From: Paenibacillus radicibacter
GTDB taxonomy: Bacteria > Bacillota > Bacilli > Paenibacillales > NBRC-103111
Direction of reading: 5' to 3'
Assembly (NCBI RefSeq): GCF_024721995.1
Contig: NZ_JANQBC010000009.1
Location: forward strand, 124,001 to 188,000
DNA length: 64,000 bases
Part shown: in pieces, positions 33,999 through 43,924 of the stretch
Position numbering within the stretch: position 1 is the stretch's first letter
Layout of the letters: each line of letters starts with the position of its first letter
Program-made: the position numbers and the translations under genes
Notes under the pieces: model-generated
What the model was told of the DNA's origin: nothing
Seen by the model: the letters and a program-made list of their open reading frames with translations, nothing else
The model's database searches: none

Positions 33999-36900
33999 TT
34001 ATAAAGGTGTGTATTCGAATGCATCAATCGCTCCGATCGTATCAACAGCTGAAGCATTCTTCGTGCCTTTGATCACTACTTTGATCGTGTGCTGCCCTTG
34101 TGTAAGTCCAGTTTTACTAAAGACGGCTACTTGTTTCGTTGTACTAGGTGCATAGCAATCAATATCGGCTTGTGCTAATACCCCATCCACATAGACGTCG
34201 ATCTTCCCCATATTCGACTGCGTCATACTTATTAATTTAATCGTAGTTCCTGTAAATGTAAACTGTGCTGTGCTTCCTGCCGTGTTGCTGTATTTTTCCG
34301 TACCTCCATAATCTTGGGGTGAACTATATGTGTTCCATGTACCTGTGTAGACAACCGACGTATCATTCTCATCGATCTTAATCGGTTGTGGCGGAGGAAT
34401 CGTTGGTTCGTCTCCAATTGGTGTATACTCAAAGGCATCAATCGCACCAATCGTATTGGATGAAGATGCATTCTTCGTGCCTTTGACTACAACTTTAATC
34501 GTATGTTGTCCTGGTGTTAATCCCGTCTTACTGAAGACTACTACTTGTTTCGTTGTGCTTGGCGCATAACAATCGATATCCGCTTGTGCCAACACGCCAT
34601 CTACATAAACGTCAATCTTGCCCATATTCGACTGCTTCATGCTAATTAATTTAACTGCTGTACCTATAAACGTAAATTGTGCTGAACTTCCAGCAGTACT
34701 GCTGTATTTTTCCGTACCGCCATAATCTTGTGGCGAGCTATAAGTGGACCAATTTCCTGTGTACACAATGGATGGATCACTCTCATCGACTTTAATCGGT
34801 TGAACGGATGGCGTCACAGTAGAAGTAATCACGTACTTCTGGCCAGCATCAGTTGGGAACGTGATCATGTCTCCACTCACCGAATAATTAACGGAGCTAC
34901 CGTCTGACTGCTTCTTCACTTCAAATTTTCCAGTATTCGTGAATGTCTTATCCTTTACCTTAGCAACATTGCCAAGGAGGGAAGTGATTGTCGCTTGCTT
35001 GAGAATTAGCGAATTCCAGCTTATGTCCACTTCAAATCCCCCTCTTGCACGAAGACCTTTCACTTCACCTTTTGCCCAATTAGACGGAAGAGCAGGCAGT
35101 AAATCCATACTTCCAACATGGCTTTGTAATAGCATCTCCGCTATTCCTGAAGTGCCGCCGAAATTTCCATCAATCTGAAAAGGAGGGTGCACATCCAGTA
35201 AATTCGGATTCGTACTACTATCTAGCTGACCTTGAAGAATTCGACCTGCATGATCACCATCTAACATTCTTGCCCATAGATTTAGTTTGTTCGCTCGGCT
35301 CCATCCTGTCGATTCGTCCCCTCTTTGCGTAAGTGTCACTCTTGCTGCTTGGAACAAATCAGGTGTTGTTACTGGATTAATTAAGTTTCCTGGATATAGA
35401 CCGACTAAATGTGAGATATGCCGATGTTGATTATTCGGATCATCAATATCTTGCTTCCATTCTTGCACTTGACCGTATTTACCGATCTTAGGCATGGATA
35501 ATCTGCTGCGCTTGTCGATTAACTCATTGCGGAATGTTTGATCCACTCCAAGAATCGTGCTCGCTTCAATACTATTCGTGAACAGTTGCCAGATTAACTC
35601 TTGATCATAGGATGTACCAATACTGAGTGTGCCTTGCTCAGGCGATACACCTGGAGTTGAGACAAGTGTTCCATCTGTATCTGTAACTAATGTCTTAGTC
35701 CAGAATTCCGCTGCTTCCTTCATGATCGGATATATTTTGTTGCGCAGATATTCCTTGTCACCTGTATACAAATACTTCTCCCATAGCTGTTGTGATAGAA
35801 ACGCTCCTGCAGCAGGTTGCCATCCCCATGTATCGATATCCCACCCTGGAGCTGTATAACCAAACACACTTGTAAAGGTATGAATCGTCCAACCTGAACC
35901 CGTTACACCATGGTGCTTCTGCGCTGTTACTCGACCCGGTGCCCGCAAAGAATCGATAAATTCCACATAAGGGATCGCTGTTTCACTTAGATTCGTTACC
36001 TCGGACGGCCAATAATTCATCTCCAAGTTTATATTCGTATGATAATCCGAACCCCATGGCGGTGTCTTGGAGTTATTCCATACGCCTTGCAAGTTAGCAG
36101 GTAACGAGCCTGGACGTGAAGATGCGATTAGTAAATATCGACCATATTGGAAAAAGAGTGATTCCAGTGCATTCGTTCGACTTGTCTTGTAATTGTTCAA
36201 CAACTGATCTGTTGGTATCGTTGCATACTGATCGTTGATATTCAGTGATACCCGCTTAAACAGAGATTGATAGTCTGCCATATGAGTAGCCCGTAAAGCA
36301 TCATAACTTTTCGCTGACGCTGTTGTTATTCGACTTGTCACAGTAGGATGAGGGTCCGTGCCGATATAATCTGGATAATGATTGGCATAGTCTGTTGCTG
36401 CTGACATGAGAATCGTGACTCCACTCGCCCCTGCAACATTCACCTTTCCATTACCAGCAGTCACTGTACCATTATCACTGAGCACACGAATTTGCGATTC
36501 GTAAGCCATGTTATTATCAGCAAGCTTCCCACTTAAAGTTAAAGTGTTCCCACTTGCAACAATGGATGGTGTCGTCTGCGGACTTGTTACCCTCACATCA
36601 AAGTTGAGCTGACTTGGTTGACTACTAGTAAGTCGCATCACCATCAAGTTGTCTGGATAACTCATAAAATATTCCCTTGTATAATTCGTCCCATTAATCT
36701 TGTATGTTACACGTGCGATTCCATCTTCCAAATCCAGTTCACGCCGATAATCTGCTACTGTTACAGAGGGAGGTAACCCGAAATCCAAGTAGATGTCACC
36801 AAAATTCTGATAATACCCAAATTGGGGATAATCCACTAAAGTTCCAGTCAGATACTGCTCGGCAATCGAACTGGCTCCCGAAACATCACCGCTTGCTAGC

Positions 36901-37295
36901 TTTTGCCGAACCGAGCCCAAATAACTAGCCGCACCATCTCGATTACCGTCTCTACCTCCACCTGCTATGGAACGCGGACCTCCTGTCCATAATGTTTTCT
37001 CATTAAACTGAATATGCTCTTGATCGACTCCACCAAACACCATTCCACCCATAAATCCATTCCCAATTGGTAAGGCGTACTTCTCCCAATCTGTTGCAGG
37101 CTGCCGATACCACAATGCAAGTTGATGGGCAGGTGGCGGTGCGGATCCTGTGTACGTTACCGTTGTTGCCGCATGTGCAGTTGTTGCAGGAGCTACTGCC
37201 GGGATTCCGGTTACTACCATACATACAGCTAATGCAGCACTTACAATAACCTTGGATCGGAATTTACCTTTAAGAAATGTGCGCAAATGAATCAC
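33999..37295 (-). CDS. Secreted GH95 alpha-L-fucosidase with two C-terminal repeats
   Basis: 1098 residues from GTG 37295 (AAGGA upstream). A signal peptide is cut near THA-ATT (about 42). GH95 catalytic regions: N-terminal [20 protein letters not shown], the Asn pair in [37 protein letters not shown], and [20 protein letters not shown], where the Asp is the usual base activator. The enzyme releases alpha-L-fucose (or related alpha-L-galactose) from xyloglucan or glycans. The last 265 residues are two nearly identical modules of about 125 residues ([23 protein letters not shown]), probably carbohydrate-binding. It may be catabolite-repressed: a cre-like site lies upstream. Confidence 0.92.
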   Translation of the reverse strand: MIHLRTFLKGKFRSKVIVSAALAVCMVVTGIPAVAPATTAHAATTVTYTGSAPPPAHQLALWYRQPATDWEKYALPIGNGFMGGMVFGGVDQEHIQFNEKTLWTGGPRSIAGGGRDGNRDGAASYLGSVRQKLASGDVSGASSIAEQYLTGTLVDYPQFGYYQNFGDIYLDFGLPPSVTVADYRRELDLEDGIARVTYKINGTNYTREYFMSYPDNLMVMRLTSSQPSQLNFDVRVTSPQTTPSIVASGNTLTLSGKLADNNMAYESQIRVLSDNGTVTAGNGKVNVAGASGVTILMSAATDYANHYPDYIGTDPHPTVTSRITTASAKSYDALRATHMADYQSLFKRVSLNINDQYATIPTDQLLNNYKTSRTNALESLFFQYGRYLLIASSRPGSLPANLQGVWNNSKTPPWGSDYHTNINLEMNYWPSEVTNLSETAIPYVEFIDSLRAPGRVTAQKHHGVTGSGWTIHTFTSVFGYTAPGWDIDTWGWQPAAGAFLSQQLWEKYLYTGDKEYLRNKIYPIMKEAAEFWTKTLVTDTDGTLVSTPGVSPEQGTLSIGTSYDQELIWQLFTNSIEASTILGVDQTFRNELIDKRSRLSMPKIGKYGQVQEWKQDIDDPNNQHRHISHLVGLYPGNLINPVTTPDLFQAARVTLTQRGDESTGWSRANKLNLWARMLDGDHAGRILQGQLDSSTNPNLLDVHPPFQIDGNFGGTSGIAEMLLQSHVGSMDLLPALPSNWAKGEVKGLRARGGFEVDISWNSLILKQATITSLLGNVAKVKDKTFTNTGKFEVKKQSDGSSVNYSVSGDMITFPTDAGQKYVITSTVTPSVQPIKVDESDPSIVYTGNWSTYSSPQDYGGTEKYSSTAGSSAQFTFIGTAVKLISMKQSNMGKIDVYVDGVLAQADIDCYAPSTTKQVVVFSKTGLTPGQHTIKVVVKGTKNASSSNTIGAIDAFEYTPIGDEPTIPPPQPIKIDENDTSVVYTGTWNTYSSPQDYGGTEKYSNTAGSTAQFTFTGTTIKLISMTQSNMGKIDVYVDGVLAQADIDCYAPSTTKQVAVFSKTGLTQGQHTIKVVIKGTKNASAVDTIGAIDAFEYTPL
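34002..34810 (-). repeat. Tandem repeat of the C-terminal module of the GH95 gene
   Basis: Two copies of about 380 bases (near 34002-34390 and 34420-34810) encode modules that differ at only a minority of residues. Both contain [33 protein letters not shown] and [10 protein letters not shown]. The similarity is visible at DNA level and indicates recent internal duplication. Confidence 0.85.
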
Positions 37296-37319
37296 CCTTT
37301 TTCCTTGTGAAATTTTTAT

Positions 37320-37333
37320 TGAAATCGCTTAAA
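37320..37333 (-). promoter_or_regulatory. Candidate cre (CcpA) site
   Basis: TGAAATCGCTTAAA fits the catabolite-responsive consensus TGWAANCGNTNWCA except at one position. It lies 25 bases before the GH95 start, a fitting place for carbon repression of a glycosidase. Confidence 0.4.
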
Positions 37334-37565
37334 TATTTACGGGTAATTCTACTTGCAGTCGATCCGCGATTTCTTCTTCTCGATCGTATCAATTGATTAT
37401 GAAATTTTCTATTGAAAATCTTCTTATAAAATGTTTGTTTTCTTTCTTTTCTTATCCAACACTAGCGTCGAATGTACTTGTTGAAGAAAAGGATGGAGTT
37501 GCACGGAATTTGTTCACTATTATTAATGTTATGTAAACAAATATCCCAATCCATTGCTAATTTGA

Positions 37566-37609
37566 ACAAAAATAAACCCACCTGCTGCATGGTTAATCAG
37601 CAAATGGGT
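37566..37609 (-). terminator. Terminator of aldo-keto reductase gene
   Basis: Stem parts ACCCA/TGGGT and TGCTG/CAGCA enclose an 11-base loop; the minus strand continues TTTATTTTTG. The distance from the reductase stop is about 105 bases. Confidence 0.55.
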
Positions 37610-37715
37610 ATCTCACATATCAATAAAATCCTAAATCCTACTTAAACCGCTGCACGATGCTCATTGTCCACTTGCAGTTGGTTATAGTACTTGCGATTCA
37701 AAGACGGGATCAAAA

Positions 37716-38558
37716 TTAGAAATCAAAATTATCTGGGTCTGGTCCAACACGTAAATTCTGATTAAGCGCGTCAATGCGAGCCATTTCATCACTTGACAGT
37801 TCGAAATCAAATATAGATGCATTCTCAATAATTCGGTGCGCTTTTGTTGACTTCGGAATCGTTACAATACCATTTTGTAGATCCCAACGTAGAATAACTT
37901 GGGCAACCGACTTGCCATGACGCGCACCAATATCCTGCAATTCTGAGTTGTCCAGCAGTTGGCCCTGCATCAAAGGCGACCACGCTTCGATCTGAATATC
38001 ATGCTGTGCACAGAAGTCGCGCAGCTCTTGCTGGCTAAGACGCGGATGGAGTTCAACCTGATTTATCATCGGCTTGATCTCAGCATCTTTCATCAGATCC
38101 TCCAGGTGATGAATCTGGAAGTTACTTACACCGATCGCTTTAACACGTCCTGCCTTGTAGAGTGTTTCGAGTGCACGCCATGTGTCTTTGTACTTCCCAG
38201 CTACCGGCCAGTGAATCAAATATAGATCAAGATATTCAAGCCCCAGCTTTTCTAAGCTAGACTCATAAGCAGCAAGTGTTTCTTCATAGCCAAGATCGGC
38301 ATTCCATACTTTGGAAGTGATGAACAATTCTTCACGAGAGAGTCCTGTTTCTTGAAGTGCTTCTTGAATAGCTTGTCCTACGCTATTTTCATTGCCGTAG
38401 ATCGCAGCTGTATCAATACTACGATAGCCATGTGCGACAGCCGCTTTCACTGCTTCCACGAGAGTTGGACCATCTTCAACTTTAAATACACCGATACCAA
38501 ACCAAGGCATTGCTTTTCCATTATTGAGAGTTGTAGTTGCTTGTAAATGTGTTGTCAT
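37716..38558 (-). CDS. Aldo/keto reductase
   Basis: 280 residues, NADPH-dependent aldehyde/ketone reductase of the YvgN/YtbE type, cytoplasmic. The catalytic tetrad regions are visible: Asp and Tyr in SIDTAAIYGNE, Lys in ITSKVWN, His in LIHWP. The C-terminal IPKSTKAHRIIENASIFDF is the coenzyme-binding segment. The ATG follows GGAGG. It lies beside an MFS exporter and an HxlR regulator, a setting common for quinone, diamide or aldehyde stress genes. It is probably a detoxifying enzyme. Confidence 0.93.
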   Translation of the reverse strand: MTTHLQATTTLNNGKAMPWFGIGVFKVEDGPTLVEAVKAAVAHGYRSIDTAAIYGNENSVGQAIQEALQETGLSREELFITSKVWNADLGYEETLAAYESSLEKLGLEYLDLYLIHWPVAGKYKDTWRALETLYKAGRVKAIGVSNFQIHHLEDLMKDAEIKPMINQVELHPRLSQQELRDFCAQHDIQIEAWSPLMQGQLLDNSELQDIGARHGKSVAQVILRWDLQNGIVTIPKSTKAHRIIENASIFDFELSSDEMARIDALNQNLRVGPDPDNFDF

Positions 38559-38634
38559 AGTAAAACCTCCAAGAAGTTAGTGTTTAGATTAAAACATAAA
38601 TTGTAGAGTTGGAATTATTGTGAAACTGTTAAGA

Positions 38635-39864
38635 TTAAGATTGAACTGACGCTGTTGATATTGATGTTTGTATTGTGCAAGCCTGCTTCGACTTTCTTTC
38701 AAGTGTCAGGCTCCAACCTGTAAGCAATACTGCACCTAAGACCATAATTGCTCCGATCCAAGTGGTATGAATAAGACCAATTGAATCCGTAATCACACCA
38801 CCAAGATAAGCCCCAATCGCGATACCCGCATTGAACGCGGCAATGTTAACGGCAGAAGCAACATCCTTAGCTCCTGGCGCGAAGCGCTCAGCCAACATGA
38901 CGACATAGATCTGAAGTCCTGGTACATTCATGAAAGCAAGTAGACCCATGAAGAAGATCGTAATAAGTCCCGCTATTTGATATGGCGCAGTCAACATCAA
39001 CACCAGAAGAATGATTGCCTGTAAGATGAACATATAGAACAGAGCCTTAAGTGGACGCCGATTGGCTAACTTTCCCCCAATGACATTTCCAATGGCAATT
39101 GCAATCCCATAGATCAACAGAATAATTGCAACCGTACTTTCAGCAAATCCGGTTATCTCGTGCAGCAATGGGGATAAATAAGTAAAGACGACGAATGTGC
39201 CTCCATACCCGAGCGCTGTAATAGCGAATGCAAGGAGCAGTCTACCATTGGTTACAAGCTTCACCTGCTCACGTACTGGAGTCGGAACCCCCTTACGAAG
39301 TGAAGACGGGATCAAGATCAGGTTAGCGATCAACGCGACTATCCCGATAATCGCAATAACAATGAAAGCCACACGCCATCCCATCTGCTGACCAATCCAA
39401 GTTCCGAGAGGGACACCTGTCACCGTGGCTACCGTCAGACCTGAGAACATCATGGAGATCGCACTCGCACGTTTATGAGCGGGAACGAGATCCGCGGCAA
39501 TCGTTGATGCAATCGACATAAATACCCCATGCGACAAAGCAGATATTACACGGGCTACTAATAAGAAACCCATTGTTCCCGAAGCTGCCGCCAGACTGTT
39601 GCCAGCGATAAAAATAACCATGATAGCAATCAATAGCATCTTGCGGGGTACTCTTGTGGTAAGAGAAGTTAACACAGGTGCACCGAAAGTGACTCCAAGT
39701 GCGTATAGGGTTACCGTTAGTCCTGCTGTTGTTACGGATATTTGAAGGTCTTCAGCGATCAGAGGCAGTAACCCCACGCTGATAAACTCAGTTGTTCCAA
39801 TTGCATAGGCACTAATGGCAAGGGCCAAAAGCGCGAACGTACTACGTTTTTGATCCAATTGCAT
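38635..39864 (-). CDS. MFS efflux transporter (DHA1 family)
   Basis: 409 residues with 12 membrane segments. It starts ALLALAISAYAIGTTEFISVGLLPLIA, typical of the DHA1 sub-family that includes purine-nucleoside and drug exporters (YdhL/PbuE-like). Motif A appears as VTLYALGVTFGAPVLTSLTTR. The ATG follows GGAG. It is divergent from the HxlR regulator and separated from it by a strong inverted repeat, so it is probably that regulator's target. The substrate is unknown. Confidence 0.88.
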   Translation of the reverse strand: MQLDQKRSTFALLALAISAYAIGTTEFISVGLLPLIAEDLQISVTTAGLTVTLYALGVTFGAPVLTSLTTRVPRKMLLIAIMVIFIAGNSLAAASGTMGFLLVARVISALSHGVFMSIASTIAADLVPAHKRASAISMMFSGLTVATVTGVPLGTWIGQQMGWRVAFIVIAIIGIVALIANLILIPSSLRKGVPTPVREQVKLVTNGRLLLAFAITALGYGGTFVVFTYLSPLLHEITGFAESTVAIILLIYGIAIAIGNVIGGKLANRRPLKALFYMFILQAIILLVLMLTAPYQIAGLITIFFMGLLAFMNVPGLQIYVVMLAERFAPGAKDVASAVNIAAFNAGIAIGAYLGGVITDSIGLIHTTWIGAIMVLGAVLLTGWSLTLERKSKQACTIQTSISTASVQS

Positions 39865-39942
39865 GTTTATTAACTCCTCTAATCATGTAATTATCGGCCG
39901 ATATGTGCTATTATGAATGCTTCAATGCATTTTGGATAGTAC

Positions 39943-39975
39943 GTACTTTTTTGTGCGGTAGGCACTAAAAAGTAC
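39943..39975. promoter_or_regulatory. Inverted repeat operator between MFS and HxlR genes
   Basis: Arms GTACTTTTTTGTGC (39943-39956) and GCACTAAAAAGTAC (39962-39975) match at 13 of 14 positions around a 5-base spacer. It lies 23 bases before the HxlR start and 79 bases before the MFS start. HxlR regulators bind such sites, so autoregulation and control of the exporter are likely. Confidence 0.7.
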
Positions 39976-39997
39976 CTATAGCAATGGAGGTTCCCAC

Positions 39998-40369
39998 ATG
40001 AGCACAAGAAAAAATAAGAAGTATAATATTTCGGTGGAAGCAACATTGGAAGTTATCGGTGGAAAATGGAAATGCGTGATTCTCTGTCACTTAACGCACG
40101 GAAAGAAGCGGACAAGCGATCTCAAGCGTATCATGCCTAACATTACACAAAAGATGCTAACCCAACAACTTCGAGAATTAGAAGCAGACGGCATTGTTAG
40201 CCGAATTACTTATCACCAAGTACCACCTAAAGTCGAATATGAGCTAACTGAATACGGAATGAGCCTCAAGCCGATTCTCAACGCGCTATGCACGTGGGGT
40301 GAGCTTCATATTGTGAAAGAATACGGCGATAAGTTCGCCGTGTTGGAGGATAATATATTGAATCACTAA
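39998..40369 (+). CDS. HxlR-family transcriptional regulator
   Basis: 123 residues, ATG after GGAGG. Winged helix typical of HxlR: EVIGGKWKCVILCHLTHGKKRTSDLKR, ITQKMLTQQLRELEADGIV, and the wing YHQVPPKVEYELTEYG. Known members (HxlR, HypR, YodB, CatR) respond to formaldehyde, disulphide or quinone stress, often through an N-terminal Cys. Here the Cys in KWKCVILCH lies within the helix, not the usual N-terminal position. It probably controls the divergent MFS gene. Confidence 0.9.
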   Translation: MSTRKNKKYNISVEATLEVIGGKWKCVILCHLTHGKKRTSDLKRIMPNITQKMLTQQLRELEADGIVSRITYHQVPPKVEYELTEYGMSLKPILNALCTWGELHIVKEYGDKFAVLEDNILNH

Positions 40370-40742
40370 GCTAAGGCTTTAATGATTCTCTATTTTCTAA
40401 CATTCCACGTATGAAGAATGACATGTAAATGGTGCGTATGCGCATTTCTTGTTCACATACAAGAATGTTATGTAAACAATTGTATCTAGGTATTAAAAAA
40501 CATCAGATCACTGATAAATAATCAGGTTTTAGATGTATCGTTGTTCCCTCTCACACACCCCAACAAACTTATTTGCCCCGAATGATAACGTCCCGTAAGT
40601 TAAATTCTCAAGCTGTTCTTCACCTTTCAATTCATTTATTTCTAAGTACCTAAAATGTGGATAACTATTGTGAGGTGAAGGGATGTATGGCTAAGTATTC
40701 AGAACTCGGATTACGAGAATCTTCTTCAACAGGGTCATACCT
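40370..40742. other. Intergenic region with a gene remnant
   Basis: 373 bases after the HxlR gene. Apart from the LysR remnant at 40558-40629 I see no gene, no convincing terminator and no promoter. A short inverted region near 40500-40530 is too weak to call. Confidence 0.6.
40558..40629 (-). pseudogene. LysR-gene remnant
   Basis: Bases 40558-40615 match 41991-42048 of the intact LysR gene at 52 of 58 positions by eye, with no gaps. The minus strand still reads EQLENLTYGTLSFGANKFVGV, against QLENLSYGTLSFGASNFVGV in the regulator. No start or remaining domains survive. This is the trace of a second regulator copy lost by deletion. Confidence 0.85.
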
Positions 40743-41438
40743 ATGAGGAAGACTGCGGAGATTCAGCAGAACCACATCGAGACACTCCCCCTATTCTCCA
40801 CTAAGGACACTGGCGGTCGGATGACTGTGTTTCGGCCAGGACAAAGCATCGGACGCGCGGCTCCATTTCTGCCATCACTACTCGCTGCTGCGGTGCTGTG
40901 GGCGCTGATTGGTTCCGTACCGTTCGGAGCGCTGCTCGGTCTAGCGCCGACATCGGAGATCAATCTATTCCTCGGTCATCCGGTCACGGTGGTCATCACG
41001 GTATTGCTACTATTCGTTGCAATCGGTGTAACTGCCCGCTTGTACTCGAGAGCGATTGAGCAGTTCGGTCAGTACAGAGTAGCAGGCTTGTTCGCAACCC
41101 TTGCGGTCACAGGAGGACTCGTTGCAGTCTCGGGCATTCTACTAGTCTGGACGCTGACAAGTGATCCCTCACGCCCCTTCAATCTTGAGGCTATCGCGAC
41201 GTCAACGACGATCCCGTTAGAGCTCGGCGCAGTCGTCTCAGCTAGCATCGCCCTATGGGGAATTATCTCGCTCCTGCGATTGTCCGATGCAATCACCCAC
41301 GCCCGAGGGCGTCTCCAGTTTGCTTCATTGCCGCTAGTCAATAAAAGAAGTATGTTCAATTCGCAAATACTGCGACATGAACATACTTCTTTTATTCTTA
41401 CTTACTCTACACATCAAGACGATCCAACATTTGAATAA
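40743..41438 (+). CDS. G+C-rich membrane protein, unknown function
   Basis: 231 residues, with about five hydrophobic segments (near 40-70, 82-100, 112-135, 150-175). The body is visibly richer in G+C than its neighbours and uses codons such as GCG, CTG and CTC more often, suggesting transfer from a higher-G+C organism. The ribosome site at 40743 is weak; an ATG at 40821 is an alternative. The last 30 codons read through a perfect 18-bp hairpin and into the 3' end of the LysR gene, so the original C-terminus has probably been lost. No family is recognised. Confidence 0.55.
   Translation: MRKTAEIQQNHIETLPLFSTKDTGGRMTVFRPGQSIGRAAPFLPSLLAAAVLWALIGSVPFGALLGLAPTSEINLFLGHPVTVVITVLLLFVAIGVTARLYSRAIEQFGQYRVAGLFATLAVTGGLVAVSGILLVWTLTSDPSRPFNLEAIATSTTIPLELGAVVSASIALWGIISLLRLSDAITHARGRLQFASLPLVNKRSMFNSQILRHEHTSFILTYSTHQDDPTFE
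41341..41395. terminator. Bidirectional terminator with 18-bp perfect stem
   Basis: ATAAAAGAAGTATGTTCA (41341-41358) pairs perfectly with 41378-41395 around a 19-base loop. A-rich and T-rich flanks make it work in both directions. It is the natural end of the LysR gene. Confidence 0.85.
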
Positions 41439-42297
41439 ATGCAATCGCTGCTGGTGAGAGGTGCTTATTTTTATAGAAAACATAATTGATTCCTCGATGA
41501 AAGGTGACACCTTGAATGGGGACAGATGCGATTAACCCACTCTTAATCTCTTGTTCGACGGAAAATTTCGATACAATCGAAATGCCCAGCCCGTGGATGA
41601 CGCCTTGCTTGATTGCCTCTAGGTTGCTAATCTCCATCTCACTTTGAAATTCGATCCCGTTTTCCTTGAACTTCCCTTCCAAGTAAACACGGGTGGCAGA
41701 TTTCTTCGGTTTCAGAATGATTTTCTCTGGAAGTAAATCCTCAGGTTTACAATTTTTTTTCTTAGCGAGTGGATGATTGGCTTGAACGATGAGGACAAGC
41801 TCATCATCATAAAAGTTCGACGTCTGAAACTTCGTTTCATCGACAGGTAATTGATCGGATACGATGAGAAACTCCACTTTATTCGTCTCCAGCATGTTCA
41901 TTAATTGGCGGGATGAAGTAATGTTCATATTAATCTTAATCCCCGGATACGTTCGGCTAAAATCTCCTAATACCGCTGGTAGTAAGTACACCCCGACAAA
42001 GTTACTTGCTCCGAACGATAACGTCCCGTAAGATAAATTCTCAAGCTGCCCGATATGTTCCCTCGCAGACTGCAAGACATTCACGATTTGCTCGGCGTAT
42101 GGTTTGAATAGCTCGCCTTGTCTTGTCAGGTATAGCTTCTTACCGATTCTATCAAACAAGGGGACGCCTAAGTCTTGCTCTAGACTCTGAATTTGCATAC
42201 TGACAGCAGGTTGTGAGCAATACAGTTGTTCCGCAGCTTCGGTAAAGTTTAAGCAATCCGATAAGGTAAGAAATGTATGTAACTTCGATATGTTCAT
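41407..42297 (-). CDS. LysR-family transcriptional regulator
   Basis: 296 residues, normal length. The winged helix (about 1-60) contains LNFTEAAEQLYCSQPAVSMQIQSLE; the effector domain from about 90 has GASNFVGVYLLPAVLGDF and PLAKKKNCKPEDLL. It resembles the CysL/CbbR-like branch that controls sulphur, carbon or carboxylate genes. It is divergent from the DASS transporter across a 116-base region with inverted repeats, so the DASS-ApgM pair is the likely target. A remnant of a second copy is at 40558. Confidence 0.9.
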   Translation of the reverse strand: MNISKLHTFLTLSDCLNFTEAAEQLYCSQPAVSMQIQSLEQDLGVPLFDRIGKKLYLTRQGELFKPYAEQIVNVLQSAREHIGQLENLSYGTLSFGASNFVGVYLLPAVLGDFSRTYPGIKINMNITSSRQLMNMLETNKVEFLIVSDQLPVDETKFQTSNFYDDELVLIVQANHPLAKKKNCKPEDLLPEKIILKPKKSATRVYLEGKFKENGIEFQSEMEISNLEAIKQGVIHGLGISIVSKFSVEQEIKSGLIASVPIQGVTFHRGINYVFYKNKHLSPAAIAFIQMLDRLDV

Positions 42298-42310
42298 AGC
42301 TTCAAATCTC

Positions 42311-42329
42311 CTATAATATTATCTTATAG
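42311..42329. promoter_or_regulatory. Inverted repeat in LysR/DASS intergenic region
   Basis: CTATAA-N7-TTATAG (42311-42316, 42324-42329) is 14 bases before the LysR start and just upstream of the DASS promoter. It has the size and position of a LysR recognition site. Confidence 0.45.
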
Positions 42330-42348
42330 TTATTCAAATATAATCAAA

Positions 42349-42377
42349 TTGTATTATAATATTACCCCGAATATAAT
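42349..42377 (+). promoter_or_regulatory. Promoter of the DASS transporter operon
   Basis: -35 TTGTAT (42349-42354), 17-base spacer, perfect -10 TATAAT (42372-42377), 36 bases before the ATG at 42414. Confidence 0.7.
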
Positions 42378-42413
42378 GAAAGCGCAACCAAATAGATGCA
42401 AGGAGGCTTTCAA

Positions 42414-43904
42414 ATGACTGATGCAGTACCGAATATGAAACAAGCCAGCAATGAACCGCCTGTACAACCCAAAAGCCGATTTGAACAGGTTTTAAAAATG
42501 GTCGGTATCCCGCTCGCTGTACTCGTATTCTTCATTCTTTTCTTTATGCCTACGCCCGCTGGACTAGCGCCAGAGGCACAGAAATCCATTGCGATCTTTA
42601 CCAGCGCACTTGTTCTATGGATTACGACACCGATTCCAATCTATCTAACCTCGATCATCTCGATCTTGCTACTTCCACTTACGGGTGCAGTTAAAGATCA
42701 AGAGACTGCATTTGGCACACTAGGCTATGACGTTATTTGGCTGATGGTCTCTGCTTTCGTTCTGACTTCTGCCATCATGAAATCCAATCTTGGCCGCAGG
42801 TTGTCACTATGGATGATTACGAAATTCGGTAAAACGCCGAAGCGAACGATGCTCGTCCTCGTACTCATTAACTTTATTCTTGCTTTCTTCGTTCCATCGA
42901 CAACAGCTAGAGCAACATTAATGGTTCCAATCTGTCTAATCTTGCTCGATATTTACAAATCCATTCCCGGCAGAGGCAATCTTGGCAAGCTGATGATGCT
43001 TCAAGGGGTGCAAGCAGACGCAATTGCAACCTCTGGTGTCATGACTGCGACTGCAGGTAACATTATCGCAGTTGGATTCATTAACGAACAAGCTGGTGGT
43101 CACATTGGTTATATGGATTGGTTACTAGCGTCCATGCCAGCAGCAATCATTACGATGCTCATTACGTTCTTTATCGGCTTTAAGCTGTTCTCGATCAAAG
43201 GAGAAACTGGCTTCGACAATGCCATGTCAACCCTCAAGGACGAATTAAAGAAGCTCGGATCCTTCTCACTTAATGAGAAGAAAGCAACTATTATTTTCAT
43301 CTTAACCGTTATCCTCTGGGCAACTGGTGACTACCAAAAAGGTTGGTTTGGATTCGAGATCAGCACCGAGCAAACAGCCGTACTTGCTGCCCTATTCTGT
43401 CTAATGCCTCGTATTGGTCTCTTAACTTGGAAAGAAGCGAATATCAAGTGGGAACTGATGATTTTTGCAGCAGGTGCTTATGCAGTTGGTAATGCATTAG
43501 ATAAATCCAAAGGCGCAGAATGGATCATTAAGAAAGTGATCGCTGGACTTGGTATGGAAAGTATGAGCCATGTCTGGGTGTATATCATTGTTATTTTCCT
43601 TAGTATGTATAGTCATCTTATCTTTACGAGTAAAACCGTTCGTGTCACCATTCTCATTCCAGCATTCATTGCACTTGCGAAGTCACTCGGAATGGACCCT
43701 GTCGCACTCGCACTTGCATCTGCAATGACTTTAACGTATACGATCACATTACCACCGCATTCTAAGGTAAATACGATCTACTTCTCAACGGGCTATTTCA
43801 CCGTACTCGATCAAGTGAAATACGCCATTGTCACTTGTTTCATCGGTGCTGTTGTCATCAGCATTTCCTTGTTTACGTGGTTTAAAGTTATTGGCATATC
43901 TTAA
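42414..43904 (+). CDS. DASS-family (SLC13) anion/carboxylate:Na+ symporter
   Basis: 496 residues from ATG 42414 after AAGGAGG. About 11-12 membrane segments. DASS signatures: FTSALVLWITTPIPIYLTSIISIL, NFILAFFVPSTTARATLMVPI (the SNT-like substrate/sodium motif appears as PSTTARAT), and the second repeat LPPHSKVNTIYFSTGYF. Members carry di- and tricarboxylates, sulphate or phosphorylated acids with sodium. It is co-transcribed with the ApgM-like enzyme, which hints at a phospho- or sulpho-carboxylate, but this is unproven. Confidence 0.9.
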   Translation: MTDAVPNMKQASNEPPVQPKSRFEQVLKMVGIPLAVLVFFILFFMPTPAGLAPEAQKSIAIFTSALVLWITTPIPIYLTSIISILLLPLTGAVKDQETAFGTLGYDVIWLMVSAFVLTSAIMKSNLGRRLSLWMITKFGKTPKRTMLVLVLINFILAFFVPSTTARATLMVPICLILLDIYKSIPGRGNLGKLMMLQGVQADAIATSGVMTATAGNIIAVGFINEQAGGHIGYMDWLLASMPAAIITMLITFFIGFKLFSIKGETGFDNAMSTLKDELKKLGSFSLNEKKATIIFILTVILWATGDYQKGWFGFEISTEQTAVLAALFCLMPRIGLLTWKEANIKWELMIFAAGAYAVGNALDKSKGAEWIIKKVIAGLGMESMSHVWVYIIVIFLSMYSHLIFTSKTVRVTILIPAFIALAKSLGMDPVALALASAMTLTYTITLPPHSKVNTIYFSTGYFTVLDQVKYAIVTCFIGAVVISISLFTWFKVIGIS

Positions 43905-43924
43905 TTCGTGGAGGACATCATGTT

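Larger units (their letters stand above)
37296..37715. other. Intergenic region between GH95 and aldo-keto reductase genes
   Basis: 420 AT-rich bases. It holds the cre-like site (37320-37333) and the reductase terminator (37566-37609). I see no gene, RNA motif or clear sigma-A promoter in the rest. Confidence 0.6.
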
